A stretch of DNA of 64,000 nucleotides, taken from assembly GCA_039889245.1 (NCBI GenBank), contig JAZGVH010000002.1, positions 1,178,001-1,242,000 on the forward strand, given 5' to 3'. The translations under genes were made by a program, and so were the position numbers. Shown here in pieces: positions 31,445-39,758 of the stretch. Position 1 is the first letter of the stretch; each line of letters starts with the position of its first letter. The DNA is from Dermatophilaceae bacterium Soc4.6. GTDB lineage: Bacteria > Actinomycetota > Actinomycetes > Actinomycetales > Dermatophilaceae. The notes below the pieces were generated by a model, which saw only the letters and a list, made by a program, of their open reading frames with translations, was not told the origin of the DNA and ran no database searches.

Positions 31445-33313
31445 TCACGCGGCGATGTCCTGGGTGGTGCGGGGGTGGGTGGTGTAGGTGCGGCCGTGGG
31501 GGGTGGTCCAGGTGCAGGTGGCGTCGGGGGTCATGGTCAGGGTCCAGCCGGCGTGGTGTTTGAAGGTGTGGTGCTTGCGGCAGAGGCAGGCGAGGTTGGT
31601 GACAGCGGTGGGGCCGACGGGGAACGCGATGACGTGGTCGAGGTCGGTGCGGGCGGCGTCGGTGGTGCAGCCGGGGAAGCGGCAGTGGCCGTCGCGGGAG
31701 CGCACGGCCCGGGCGAGCGCTGCTCCCGGGCGGTAGATGGTGGGGTCGTGTCCGCGGAGGGTGCCGGAGGCCACATCGCAGGCGGCCAGGCGGATGCGGG
31801 TGTCGGGGTCAGCGAGCCAGGTCGTGACGGCTGCGTTGAGGATGATCCCGACGCGGTGATGGCGGACGCCGATCACGCAGGTGGCCACGCCTATTGATGG
31901 GTAGCTAGCGACAGCGGCGGGGCCGGTGCCGCCCGTGACAGCGGCGGTGTCGGTGGTGGCTGGGAAGAGCGGGGGGCGGGCCAGCGGGGCCCAGTCGGCG
32001 GGGCCGAAGAGCAGTTCATCGAGGGGATCGCTGAAGACGTCCCCGAGCGGATCGGGCCGGTCGAGCTCGTCGGGCTGATCGAGCTCGTCCAGCTCGGTAC
32101 CCCACACGTGGGCTGTGTTCTGGGCGTCATCGTGCGCGCAGTCGGGTCGTCGGTCGCGGGGGGTGATGCTCTCGGTGGTGATCGCGACGCCGTTCGCGAC
32201 GATGAGGTGCAGGTGACGTTCGTAGACGGTGTCCTTTGGTGGGGGTGGAGCGCAGATGGAGCAGGTCGCGTCGGGGTCGTCGTCGGCGGGGCAGCTCGGC
32301 GCGGGGCGGCCGCCGGGGCGGATCGTGACCCTCGTGATCGCACCCAGCTCAGGTGTTGCGCCAACCACCTGCGCGGCGCTCCCCTCGGCGTCGCTCCCCT
32401 CAGCATCGGCAGCGTCTGCCGGGGTGGTGGGGGGGTAGGGGACCAGCAGCTCGATCTGGGTGCGGATGGTGGCTTGGGCCAGGATCAGGTCGGCCATGGC
32501 GTCGGCGCGGGCTTGCCCGATGAGCATCCCGGGGGTCGCGGCGGCGTACTGCGACGCGAGGGCGTCGACCGCGGCCCAGGCTTTGAAGGAGGTGTCCGAC
32601 GGGAGGACCGCCGACCAGGACGAGACGCCGGGGTCGGTCCCGGGCCGGACCCGCACGTGCCTGCCGTCCAGGGCGGCCTGGGCGCGGGTGGCAGCGGCGT
32701 CGGGATCGATCCGTGCCGCAGCGGCTGCGGCACGGCGGTGGACCGATCCGGGGGTCAGGTCGGTCAGCGGAGACCGGACCCGCCCCCCGACGTGGAGAAC
32801 CTCGCGGTCGAACGCGTCACGTCGTTCGGGGGTGACGAGAGAGCCCTCGGCGGCGACCGCGGTGGCCCGGTGGAGGTCGAGGCGGCCGGCGCGGACCAGC
32901 GCGAAGGTCCCCGGCAGGTCGTTGACCAGGACCCGGACCTGCTCCAGGTGCCTACCGGTCATACGAGGCGTCAGGTGCAGCACTGGCGCGAGCGTTGCTT
33001 CCGCAACGTCAGCGGCTTGGGCAGCGGCCTGTGCGGCACCGAGGGCAGAGACCTTCTCTCCCCGCTGACGTTGCTCCTCGCGTCGACGGGTTATTTCCTC
33101 CTGGGTGCGGCGGGCAACCGCTTCCGCCGCGAGCGCAGAGACCGCCGAGAGTGCTGCGGACGCGGCTGTCACGACCTCGAGCACGGCGACGGCGTCCGAC
33201 AGGTCCAGGCCCAGCGCGCCCACGTCGTCCAGCTCCTCGAGGTCAGCCACGAGGGCGAGGGGTGACACGGATCCCTCCGTCACCCCGTCCGCGGCCACTC
33301 TCCAGTAGAACAT
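31445..33313 (-). CDS. DUF222 / HNH endonuclease domain protein (13E12 repeat family)
   Basis: 622 residues. N-terminal DUF222 region with a helical Ala-rich segment (residues about 45-110), a variable Pro/Asp-rich middle, and a C-terminal HNH nuclease: [47 protein letters not shown], with metal-site Cys pairs, DH, N and HH. Family members are abundant and often multicopy in actinobacterial genomes; function unproven, possibly linked to mobile DNA. The ATG at 33313 is fixed by a near-consensus promoter that would start transcription at the start codon. The upstream IS481 remnant begins only 35 bases beyond the -35. Confidence 0.9.
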   Translation of the reverse strand: MFYWRVAADGVTEGSVSPLALVADLEELDDVGALGLDLSDAVAVLEVVTAASAALSAVSALAAEAVARRTQEEITRRREEQRQRGEKVSALGAAQAAAQAADVAEATLAPVLHLTPRMTGRHLEQVRVLVNDLPGTFALVRAGRLDLHRATAVAAEGSLVTPERRDAFDREVLHVGGRVRSPLTDLTPGSVHRRAAAAAARIDPDAAATRAQAALDGRHVRVRPGTDPGVSSWSAVLPSDTSFKAWAAVDALASQYAAATPGMLIGQARADAMADLILAQATIRTQIELLVPYPPTTPADAADAEGSDAEGSAAQVVGATPELGAITRVTIRPGGRPAPSCPADDDPDATCSICAPPPPKDTVYERHLHLIVANGVAITTESITPRDRRPDCAHDDAQNTAHVWGTELDELDQPDELDRPDPLGDVFSDPLDELLFGPADWAPLARPPLFPATTDTAAVTGGTGPAAVASYPSIGVATCVIGVRHHRVGIILNAAVTTWLADPDTRIRLAACDVASGTLRGHDPTIYRPGAALARAVRSRDGHCRFPGCTTDAARTDLDHVIAFPVGPTAVTNLACLCRKHHTFKHHAGWTLTMTPDATCTWTTPHGRTYTTHPRTTQDIAA

Positions 33314-33320
33314 GTGTTCG

Positions 33321-33349
33321 ATTATAGGCGCCTCGAGCGCTGGATTCAA
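33321..33349 (-). promoter_or_regulatory. Near-consensus promoter, leaderless start of HNH gene
   Basis: Minus-strand TTGAAT (33344-33349), exact 17-base spacer, TATAAT (33321-33326), then 7 bases to ATG 33313. The strongest vegetative promoter seen in the window. Confidence 0.85.
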
Positions 33350-33379
33350 GGAACGATCCAGGCTGTGGAAACGAGTGAT

Positions 33380-33954
33380 CTAGCTGTTGAGCCCACGGAG
33401 GTTGGGTACGCTCGGCTGGTGAGGCGCCCTTGAGTGCGGTGTGGCCGCGGTGGTGATGTCGGTGTCTAGGAACTGCGGGAAAGCGGTGACACGCTCGGCC
33501 TCGGAGCGGTAGGGCCGGGCGTAGGCGCATTCCTGCTCGAGGGTCCGGTTGAACCGTTCGACCTTGCCGTTGGTCTGGGGCCGGTAGGGTCGCGGGGTCG
33601 GTCCACGACAACGGCGGGACTCCGTAGCGGGTTAACACCTTGTGGGCGGTGGCCGCGTTCAGCCGTAGCCGGTACGCGATCCGCGCGGGCCCCCAGCGCC
33701 GGAAGACCCGCACCCCAGTGATCCGGCGGGCCAGCCGGCGGGCCAGTTGGCGGAGGCTGTAGGTCGGGCGGCTGGAGCGGTCCTGCATCCCGGCCCGGCC
33801 GTCGAGGCGGTAGCAGGTGGCCCACCGTTGGTCCGCGGTGACCGAGACCGCGAACCGGTCCGCGGCCCGCCGTAGCGGCCAGCCGTCGTCGACGACGCTG
33901 CGGGCGAGGCGTAGCCGTCCGGTCGGGGCCAGCGAGGCGTGAGCGGTGGGACAT
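33380..33954 (-). pseudogene. Truncated IS481-family transposase
   Basis: Reads as MSH, then after one extra C near the start, AHASLAPTGRLRLARSVVDDGWPLRRAADRF, RAGMQDRSSRPTYS and RRWGPARIAYRL: the HTH half of an IS481 transposase. It then jumps from LTRYGVPPLSW directly to YRPQTNGKVERFNRTLEQE and a frameshifted tail (HTALKGASPAE). The part carrying the first two DDE acidic residues is deleted (about 370 bases short of a full element), so it cannot transpose. The stop TAG lies in the flanking CTAG target sequence. Confidence 0.85.
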
Positions 33955-34057
33955 GAGGACCTCCGTGGTGTGGTTGTTGCCGTCAGACAGCTCCAACACG
34001 GAGGTCCTGTTCATGTCCAGCAGGCTCGTCCGTCACCAACGTCCGTGGTTAGTACAC
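33384..34057 (-). mobile_element. Decayed IS481-family insertion sequence
   Basis: About 0.67 kb bounded by inverted ends: both start TGT just inside CTAG and share a CCACGGA-N-GTTGG core (left from 33385, right ending 34056). CTAG flanks both sides (33380-33383 and 34058-34061), matching the NCTAGN target preference known for IS481. The right-hand CTAG supplies the uppS stop codon. Internal deletion and frameshifts as described for the transposase. Confidence 0.85.
33957..34007 (-). repeat. Hairpin sequestering the transposase ribosome binding site
   Basis: GGACCTCCGTG and CACGGAGGTCC (11 bp, 29-base loop) lie between the right IS end and the transposase ATG at 33954. The GGAGG of one arm is the Shine-Dalgarno, so transcripts reading in from uppS would hide it, a known device in other IS families. 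Confidence 0.65.
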
Positions 34058-34819
34058 CTAGCGCCCGAAGCGGCGCTCGCGGTCGGCGTACGAGCGCAGC
34101 GCGCGCAGGAAGTCGACGTGCCGGAAGTCGGGCCAGTAGGCCTCGCAGAAGTAGAACTCCGACTTGGCGCTCTGCCACAGCAAGAAGCCCCCCAGCCGCT
34201 GCTCGCCCGAGGTGCGGATGACGAGGTCGGGGTCGGGCTGGCCCCTGGTGTAGAGGTGGGCCTCGATCTGCCCGACGCTGACCTGCTCGGCCACCTGCTC
34301 GAGCGAGCTGCCCTGCGCCGCCGACTCCAGCAGCATGCTGCGCACCGCATCAGCGATCTCGCGACGCCCGCCGTAGCCGACCGCGACGTTGACGTGCAGG
34401 CCGTCGACGTCACGGGTGGCCTCGGCCGAGGCCTTGAGGCTCTGGGCGGTCTCGGCGGGCAGCAGGTCGAGCGCGCCGATGGGGTGCAGCCGCCACCGGC
34501 CGGTGTCGGCGAGGTCGGCGACCGCGGTCTCGATGATCCGCAGCAGGGGCACGATCTCGGCGCTGGGGCGGTCAAGGTTGTCGGTCGACAGCAGCCAGAG
34601 CGTCACGACCTCGACCCCCGCGCCCTCGCACCAGTCGAGCAGGTCCTTGATCTTGTCGGCCCCGGCCTGGTGGCCGTCGTGGGTCTCGAAACCGTTGGCG
34701 CGGGCCCACCTGCGGTTGCCGTCGAGCATGACCCCGACGTGTCGAGGCACGCTCGTGCGGTCCAGTCGTCGCACCAGGCGGCGCTCGTAGGCGCCGTAGA
34801 CCAGGTCGGTCAGACCCAC
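34058..34819 (-). CDS. uppS: Isoprenyl transferase (cis-prenyl diphosphate synthase)
   Basis: 253 residues. Condenses isopentenyl diphosphate in the Z configuration for polyprenyl carriers. Catalytic Asp in GVMLDGNRRWARANG; LWLLSTDNLDRP; NVAVGYGGRREIADAV; C-terminal RTSGEQRLGGFLLWQSAKSEFYF. Sequence and position resemble M. tuberculosis Rv1086, a short-chain Z-farnesyl diphosphate synthase, more than the long-chain decaprenyl synthase. GTG 34819 follows AGGAGGGG. The stop TAG is part of the CTAG at the IS481 insertion site; the protein end (SYADRERRFGR) looks natural, so the gene is intact. Confidence 0.94.
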   Translation of the reverse strand: MGLTDLVYGAYERRLVRRLDRTSVPRHVGVMLDGNRRWARANGFETHDGHQAGADKIKDLLDWCEGAGVEVVTLWLLSTDNLDRPSAEIVPLLRIIETAVADLADTGRWRLHPIGALDLLPAETAQSLKASAEATRDVDGLHVNVAVGYGGRREIADAVRSMLLESAAQGSSLEQVAEQVSVGQIEAHLYTRGQPDPDLVIRTSGEQRLGGFLLWQSAKSEFYFCEAYWPDFRHVDFLRALRSYADRERRFGR

Positions 34820-34920
34820 GGACCCCTCCTCGACGACGGTCGGCTCATACCGAAGCCGAGGCTACCCCCCGGTTGACCCCGACGACCCGGACCGGGCCGT
34901 TCCGCTCCCGACGAATCCAG

Positions 34921-34955
34921 AACCTACGCTTCCGTAACTTACGGTTGCGTAGGTT
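34921..34955. promoter_or_regulatory. Nested palindromic operator before hlyIII
   Basis: A 35-bp symmetric site centred on 34938: outer arms AACCTACGC (34921-34929) and GCGTAGGTT (34947-34955), inner arms CCGTAA (34932-34937) and TTACGG (34939-34944). It covers the -35 to -10 interval of the hlyIII promoter, fitting a TetR-type repressor site. The regulator is not identified. Confidence 0.75.
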
Positions 34956-34960
34956 ATAGT
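34955..34960 (+). promoter_or_regulatory. -10 box, leaderless start of hlyIII
   Basis: TATAGT, 7 bases before ATG 34968, overlapping the right edge of the palindrome. Confidence 0.6.
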
Positions 34961-34967
34961 GGTCCGT

Positions 34968-35672
34968 ATGGAGACCTCGCCCAGCACCCCCGACACCGGC
35001 ACCGTCAGCGACCTCGTCGCCGCGGTCAAGCCGAAGCTGCGCGGCTGGTTCCACGCGGGCACGGCCCCGCTGGCGCTGGCGGCCGGCATCGTGCTGATCT
35101 GCCTCGCCCCCGCCGGGCGGGCGAAGGTCGGCGCGGTCGTCTTCACCGTCACCGCGGTGCTCCTCTTCGCGACCTCGGCGGTCTACCACCGGGGCACCTG
35201 GTCGGCCCGGGTCCAAGTCATCCTCAAGCGGATGGACCACTCCAACATCTTCCTCATCATCGCCGGCTCCTACACGCCCTTCGCCCTGGCGCTGCTGCCG
35301 TGGGAGCAGGCCCGCACCCTGCTGCTGATCGTGTGGGCCGGAGCCATCGGTGGCGTGCTCTTCCGGGTCTTCTGGGTCGGCGCCCCGCGCTGGCTCTACA
35401 CCCCGATCTACGTGGCGCTCGGATGGGTCGCGGTCTTCTACTTCGGCCCGCTGCTGCAGTTCGGTGGCCCGGTGGTCATGACCCTGCTCACCGTCGGCGG
35501 TCTGCTCTACACGCTGGGCGCCGTCGTCTACGGCACCAAGCACCCCAACCCGTTCCCCCGCTGGTTCGGCTTCCACGAGATCTTCCACGCCTTCACCGTG
35601 GCGGCCTTCGTGGTCCACTACATCGCGGCGTCGCTCGCGCTCTACGGCGTCGGCGCCTCCCCCGTCAGCTGA
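34968..35672 (+). CDS. Hemolysin III family membrane protein (PAQR type)
   Basis: 234 residues with seven hydrophobic segments. PAQR/HlyIII metal-site features: SAVYHRGTWS (His), MDHSNIFLIIAGSYTPF (Asp-His) and the C-terminal HEIFHAFTVAAFVVHYIA with two His. Family members are proposed membrane hydrolases or receptors; hemolysis is not established for this one. ATG 34968 has TATAGT 7 bases upstream and no Shine-Dalgarno, so leaderless. Divergent from uppS, as are Rv1085c and Rv1086. Expression is probably controlled by a repressor at the nested palindrome. Confidence 0.92.
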   Translation: METSPSTPDTGTVSDLVAAVKPKLRGWFHAGTAPLALAAGIVLICLAPAGRAKVGAVVFTVTAVLLFATSAVYHRGTWSARVQVILKRMDHSNIFLIIAGSYTPFALALLPWEQARTLLLIVWAGAIGGVLFRVFWVGAPRWLYTPIYVALGWVAVFYFGPLLQFGGPVVMTLLTVGGLLYTLGAVVYGTKHPNPFPRWFGFHEIFHAFTVAAFVVHYIAASLALYGVGASPVS

Positions 35673-35708
35673 TCGGGCTGACCGGGCTGACCGGGGGCCA
35701 ACCGTGGC

Positions 35709-35867
35709 ATGGTCCCAGGCTCGAAGGTCGTCACCGGCCTGAACAGCGGTGACCCCACGCCCGGCAGGACGCGCTACGACACCGCCGACACCTCGCGCGA
35801 CGGCGCCATGAACCCGGACACGAACACCCCGGTCGACACGGCCACCAACGTCCAGGTCAGGCCGTAG
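35709..35867 (+). CDS. Possible small protein, unknown
   Basis: 52 codons from ATG 35709, MVPGSKVVTGLNSGDPTPG to a TAG at 35867. Third codon positions are almost all G or C, as in real genes of this genome, and an in-frame stop precedes it. No Shine-Dalgarno at a normal distance and no family recognised; it may be a gene fragment. Confidence 0.25.
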   Translation: MVPGSKVVTGLNSGDPTPGRTRYDTADTSRDGAMNPDTNTPVDTATNVQVRP

Positions 35868-35876
35868 AGGGTGTGA

Positions 35877-35897
35877 ACCCGGGGCGGCGACCCGGGT
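35877..35897. terminator. Hairpin between hlyIII region and the MDMPI-like gene
   Basis: ACCCGGG (35877-35883) and CCCGGGT (35891-35897), 7-base loop, at the convergent gene ends. Confidence 0.5.
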
Positions 35898-36718
35898 CAG
35901 AACCCGGGGAAGACCGCCCGGAGCGCGTCGAGGTCGACCGGCCCGATGACCCCGATGCCGGCCGGGGTGTGAGCGGCGTCGAGCCGCCCGGTCAGCAGCC
36001 GGAGGAACGCCTCAGCCGGGATGGTCAGCACGCCGTCGGGAGCCTCGGGCACCACGCCCAGGGTCACCCCACCCGGCGCGATCTCGAGGCCCAGCTCACC
36101 CTCGGGGTCGACGAGGGAGACGGCCAGCGAGACCGCGGGCCCGGCGTGACGCTCGCCCTTCCCGAGCCAGCCGACCATCATCGGGAGCAGGCTCTCGAGC
36201 AGCAGCGGCACGGCGTCCTGCTGCACCTGCGCCTCGGGGTCGCGGGCGACGCGCAGGTCCCACGAGTGGAGGGCCAGCTCGTTGAGCCGGAAGCAGGCTG
36301 CGGTCGCCAGGTCGACCGGCGCGGGCAGGAAGCCCAGGTCGACGCGCAGCGTCCGCCTGGTGTCGGGGTCGATCGCGGCATAGCGGCTCTGCAGGGTGGC
36401 GTTCGCCTCGACGAACCCGTCGCGCTGCTCCTCGGGCTCCATGGCGTTCCACTCGTCCCAGACCGGCTGGTTGCCGGCGAACCCGGCGTAGGCCTCGCCG
36501 GTGAGCGCGGCCTCGAGCCCGGCCAGCGCGATCACCGCACCACTGCCGAGGTGGCTGAGCACCGCGGCGCTCGACCACTCGCCCGGGCGGGTGTGCGCCC
36601 GCAGCTGCTGCGCCGTCAGGCCCTCCGCGACGGGCACCAGCTCGTCGGCGCCGGCCGCGAGGGCATCGATGACGGCGTCAGCGGTCGAGGACTGCGGAGG
36701 GCTCGTGCTCATCGTCAT
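35897..36718 (-). CDS. Maleylpyruvate isomerase N-terminal domain protein (mycothiol-dependent DinB-like family)
   Basis: 273 residues from ATG 36718 (MTMSTSPPQ); ATG 36712 two codons on is also possible, with GAGG upstream. The N-terminal DinB-like four-helix bundle is seen in LTAQQLRAHTRPGEWSSAAVLSHLGSGAVI and RLNELALHSWDLRVARDP, where the His residues bind metal in the MDMPI family; the C-terminal part (GVTLGVVPEAPDGVLTIPAEAFLRLLTGR) is SCP2-like. Likely a mycothiol-using enzyme of unknown substrate, by family and because it lies downstream of mca. Confidence 0.85.
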   Translation of the reverse strand: MTMSTSPPQSSTADAVIDALAAGADELVPVAEGLTAQQLRAHTRPGEWSSAAVLSHLGSGAVIALAGLEAALTGEAYAGFAGNQPVWDEWNAMEPEEQRDGFVEANATLQSRYAAIDPDTRRTLRVDLGFLPAPVDLATAACFRLNELALHSWDLRVARDPEAQVQQDAVPLLLESLLPMMVGWLGKGERHAGPAVSLAVSLVDPEGELGLEIAPGGVTLGVVPEAPDGVLTIPAEAFLRLLTGRLDAAHTPAGIGVIGPVDLDALRAVFPGF

Positions 36719-37025
36719 CGCCTCGTGGGCTCGGTGGTCGGTGGGGTGATCGGCCCGGGACGGGCTCGCTCCCGGGCCCGGGCTCGGGCGAGTCGCCGGA
36801 GCCGGTGGTCGAGCCTGCCGCACCGCCGACCGCCGGCGTCTCGCCGCGCAGCTCGGCGTCCCGCTCCTGGAGACGGGTCACCCGCTCCCGCTCGACGTAG
36901 GCCATCCGACGCATCCGGCCGTTCATGTTGCGCATGAGCAGCCAGAGCAGGAGGGCGAGGGCGAAGAACGCGACGAAGGCCCCGAGGCCGGGACCGATGT
37001 CGGTGCTCGGGGTGCCGCCGCCCAT
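36678..37025 (-). CDS. Small single-pass membrane protein
   Basis: 115 residues. One transmembrane segment (LGAFVAFFALALLLWLLM, residues about 14-31), then a basic juxtamembrane helix (RNMNGRMRRMAYVERERVTRLQERDAEL) and a disordered Pro/Gly/Ser tail. ATG 37025 overlaps the mca stop (TGATG), and the end overlaps the next gene by 40 bases. Position equals that of Rv1083 beside mca. Function unknown; the cytoplasmic helix could bind a partner. Confidence 0.75.
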   Translation of the reverse strand: MGGGTPSTDIGPGLGAFVAFFALALLLWLLMRNMNGRMRRMAYVERERVTRLQERDAELRGETPAVGGAAGSTTGSGDSPEPGPGSEPVPGRSPHRPPSPRGDDDEHEPSAVLDR

Positions 37026-38044
37026 CAGGCGTCGACCCTCTCCACCGGCTCGACCGAGGTGCGGCCGTCGTAGGCGACGTCGAGGCCGCCGCGGGCGCCG
37101 AGCGCGTCGGCCTCGTGTGCTGCCCCGAGCCCGAGGAAGAGGTCGTCCTCACCGTCGGTGAACGGCACGAAGGAGAGGGCCAGCTCGTAGTCCTCGGTCG
37201 GCCAGATCCGGCGCTGCAGGTCGAGCGGCACCTTGAACCAGTTGCCGTCGGGGTCGACCTGGGTGGCGTGGGCCAGCAGGGCCCGGTCGCGCACATCGAA
37301 GAACTCGGCGCACTCGACTCGGGTCGTGACCCGGCGGTCGGGGCGCTTCCAGTCCTTGAGCCAGTCGGCGTAGGGCGACTCGAGGCCCGCCTCGAGCATC
37401 GCGTGGTGGAACGTCTCGACGCGCGAGCGCGTGAAGGTGTGGTTGTAGTAGACCTTCAGCGGCTGCCACGGCTCACCCGCCTGCGGGTAGGCCGTCGGGT
37501 CGGCGGCCGCGGCGACCGCGGCCATGGAGACCACGTGGCAGTTGATGTGGTCAGGGTGGGGATAGCCGCCGACCTCGTCGTAGGTGGTCAGGACGTGCGG
37601 GCGGAAGGCGCGGATGACGCGCACGAGCGCCTCGGTCGTGACCTCGATCGGCTCGAGGGCGAAGCACCCGTCAGGCAGCGATGGCAGCGGGTCGCCCTCG
37701 GGCAGGCCGGAGTCGACGAACCCCAGCCAGGTGTGCTCGACACCCAGCACGGCCTGGGCGGCCGCCATCTCGTCGCGGCGCACCTGGGCGAGGTCGCGCA
37801 GGATGTGCACGTCCTCCTTGAGGCGCGGGTTGAGGATGTCGCCCCGCTCGCCGCCGGTGCAGGAGACGACGTGCACCCGCGCGCCCTGCGCGGCGTACTT
37901 CGCCATGGTCGCCGCGCCCTTGCTCGACTCGTCGTCGGGATGGGCGTGGACGGCCATCAGCCGCCACCCGTCCGCGCTGATCCCGTCGCTCGATGCTGCG
38001 CGTGCTCGGCCCGTCTCCAGACCGTCTTCCGGACCACCCGGCAT
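37025..38044 (-). CDS. mca: Mycothiol S-conjugate amidase
   Basis: 339 residues. Zinc amidase that cleaves mycothiol S-conjugates so that mercapturates can be exported, part of xenobiotic and redox defence. Zinc motif [52 protein letters not shown], and [18 protein letters not shown] with the third zinc His. About 29 residues precede the conserved start, so the true start could lie inside 38044; ATG 38044 is used for lack of a better signal. Heads an operon with a small membrane protein and the MDMPI-like gene. Confidence 0.95.
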   Translation of the reverse strand: MPGGPEDGLETGRARAASSDGISADGWRLMAVHAHPDDESSKGAATMAKYAAQGARVHVVSCTGGERGDILNPRLKEDVHILRDLAQVRRDEMAAAQAVLGVEHTWLGFVDSGLPEGDPLPSLPDGCFALEPIEVTTEALVRVIRAFRPHVLTTYDEVGGYPHPDHINCHVVSMAAVAAAADPTAYPQAGEPWQPLKVYYNHTFTRSRVETFHHAMLEAGLESPYADWLKDWKRPDRRVTTRVECAEFFDVRDRALLAHATQVDPDGNWFKVPLDLQRRIWPTEDYELALSFVPFTDGEDDLFLGLGAAHEADALGARGGLDVAYDGRTSVEPVERVDA

Positions 38045-38101
38045 ACCTGATCCCGCTCCCGGCTCTGTGCGTGTGTCGCTGGCGTTCTACCGTGGACCAT
38101 C

Positions 38102-38512
38102 ATGTCACCGACACTGCCGCCCGCGGGCACCCGCACCTCCGGAGAGCCCACCCCCCGCCCCGGCCGACCGAGCCGGTGGTGGGGCGTCATCGGTGGCGCC
38201 GTCGCCGTGCTCGTCGCCGGCGTGATCATCTGGTGGACCGCCGCCGACTCACCCGACCGGATCACCGCGACCACGGTCGGCTACAAGGTCGACAGCGACC
38301 GCCAGGTCTCGGTCAGCTTCGACGTGACGCGGCCCCCGACGCAGCCGGTCACCTGCACGGTCACCGCGCAGGACGGGACCTTCGCCGCCGTCGGCAGCGC
38401 CCAGCTGGTCATCCCCACCGGTGGTGAGCGCACCACCCACCACGAGATCACCGTGCGCACGGCGTCGCGCGCCGTGACGGGCAACGTCACCGACTGCGTC
38501 CGCACGCGCTGA
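38102..38512 (+). CDS. DUF4307 domain membrane protein
   Basis: 136 residues. Pro-rich N-terminus, one transmembrane helix (WWGVIGGAVAVLVAGVIIWWTA, residues about 26-47), then a small extracytoplasmic beta domain with two Cys (VTCTVTAQDG and TDCVRTR) that could pair. DUF4307 genes sit between mca and greA across actinobacteria (Rv1081c in M. tuberculosis). ATG 38102; TACCGT lies 8 bases upstream, so it may be leaderless. Function unknown. Confidence 0.88.
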   Translation: MSPTLPPAGTRTSGEPTPRPGRPSRWWGVIGGAVAVLVAGVIIWWTAADSPDRITATTVGYKVDSDRQVSVSFDVTRPPTQPVTCTVTAQDGTFAAVGSAQLVIPTGGERTTHHEITVRTASRAVTGNVTDCVRTR

Positions 38513-38562
38513 CCTGACCGGGCCGACCTGAGCTCACCACCCCTCCCACCGCAAGGACCCTC

Positions 38563-39459
38563 ATGAGCACCCGTCCCCCCCTCTCGACAGCCACCGGCGA
38601 CGGCGAGACCGCCCCGATGTCGGTCGGCGTCGTCGGCTGCGGCCTCATGGGAGCCGGCATCGCCGAGGTCTGCGCCCGCGCCGGTCACGGCGTCGTCGTG
38701 GTCGAGTCCGACGAGGGCCGGGCCCGCGACGGTCGAGCCCGGATAGAGCGCTCGCTGCGCCGCGCCCAGGAGCGCGGCAAGCTGGCCGACGCCGAGCCGG
38801 TGCTCGAGCGGCTCCGGGTGGTCACCGACCTCGAGGCCCTCGCCGACCGCGAGCTCGTCATCGAGGCCATCGTCGAGGACGAGGACGCCAAGACGACCCT
38901 CTTCCGCCGCCTCGACGGGATCGTGACCGCGCCCGATGCGATCCTGGCCTCCAACACCTCGTCGATCCCGGTGATGAAGCTCGCCGTCGTGACCGGCCGG
39001 CCCAGCCAGGTGCTCGGCATCCACTTCTTCAACCCCGTGCCCGTGCTGGCCCTCGTCGAGCTCGTCCCGAGCCTGCTCACCGCGCCCGAGACGACCGCGC
39101 GGGCCCGCGCCTTCGTCGAGGGCAGCCTCGGCAAGCAGGCGATCGACTGCCAGGACCGGGCCGGCTTCGTGGTCAATGCCCTGCTGATCCCCTTCATCCT
39201 CAGTGCGATTCGCATGATGGAGTCGGGATTCGCGACCGCCGAGGACATCGACCAGGGTCTCGTGCTCGGCGCCGCCCACCCACAGGGCCCGCTCGCGCTG
39301 GCCGACCTCATCGGGCTCGACACCACGCAGGCCGTGGCCCAGTCGCTCTACGAGGAGTTCAAGGAGCCGCTGTATGCCGCGCCTCCCCTGCTCAACCGGA
39401 TGGTCGACGCCGGCTTGCTGGGGCGCAAGACCGGGCGTGCCTTCTACTCCTACTCGTAA
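38563..39459 (+). CDS. 3-hydroxyacyl-CoA (3-hydroxybutyryl-CoA) dehydrogenase
   Basis: 298 residues, the usual size of the monofunctional HAD family (Hbd/PaaH/FadB2). Rossmann motif VGVVGCGLMGAGIAEVCARAG near residue 22; ASNTSSIPVMKLA (catalytic Ser/Asn region), GIHFFNPVPVLALVELVPS with the catalytic His, and GFVVNALLIPFILSAIRMMESG. Oxidises 3-hydroxyacyl-CoA with NAD(P). ATG 38563 with AAGGA upstream. No thiolase or enoyl-CoA hydratase adjacent, so pathway (beta-oxidation, butanoate or phenylacetate) is open. Confidence 0.92.
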   Translation: MSTRPPLSTATGDGETAPMSVGVVGCGLMGAGIAEVCARAGHGVVVVESDEGRARDGRARIERSLRRAQERGKLADAEPVLERLRVVTDLEALADRELVIEAIVEDEDAKTTLFRRLDGIVTAPDAILASNTSSIPVMKLAVVTGRPSQVLGIHFFNPVPVLALVELVPSLLTAPETTARARAFVEGSLGKQAIDCQDRAGFVVNALLIPFILSAIRMMESGFATAEDIDQGLVLGAAHPQGPLALADLIGLDTTQAVAQSLYEEFKEPLYAAPPLLNRMVDAGLLGRKTGRAFYSYS

Positions 39460-39604
39460 CGCCCACAAAGGAGGGGACTAGGGCACTTGTACTACGGAGG
39501 ACAATACGTACATACTAGGAACCACGATGGTTGAGCGGGCCGTGGGGGTTCGTTCGCCGGGGTAGGTCAGGCCGCCGTGGGGGCGGCCGATCAGCCCGCA
39601 CCGT

Positions 39605-39639
39605 CGGGGTCCGGCCCGCACGACAGGGGCCGGACCCCG
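39605..39639 (+). terminator. Strong hairpin downstream of hydroxyacyl-CoA dehydrogenase
   Basis: CGGGGTCCGGCCC (39605-39617) and GGGCCGGACCCCG (39627-39639), a perfect 13-bp stem with 9-base loop. No U-tract. Confidence 0.65.
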
Positions 39640-39704
39640 ACCGTCGCGGCAGCGCAGGCCGCACTCCCGGGGCACGCCCGGGCACTCCGCGTACGGGGAG
39701 TCGG

Positions 39705-39710
39705 TACACT
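39705..39710 (+). promoter_or_regulatory. Candidate greA -10 box
   Basis: TACACT; no good -35. A start near 39717 would place the following terminator hairpin at the very front of the greA leader. Confidence 0.4.
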
Positions 39711-39729
39711 GGCACAGCGACACCACGCG

Positions 39730-39758
39730 GGTCCGGACCGTCTCGGTCCGGACCTTTT
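39730..39758 (+). terminator. Intrinsic terminator inside the greA leader (candidate attenuator)
   Basis: GGTCCGGACCG (39730-39740), three-base loop TCT, CGGTCCGGACC (39744-39754), then TTTT. A perfect 11-bp stem with U-run, the only classical Rho-independent terminator I see in the window, and it stands 70 bases before the greA start codon. Confidence 0.8.
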
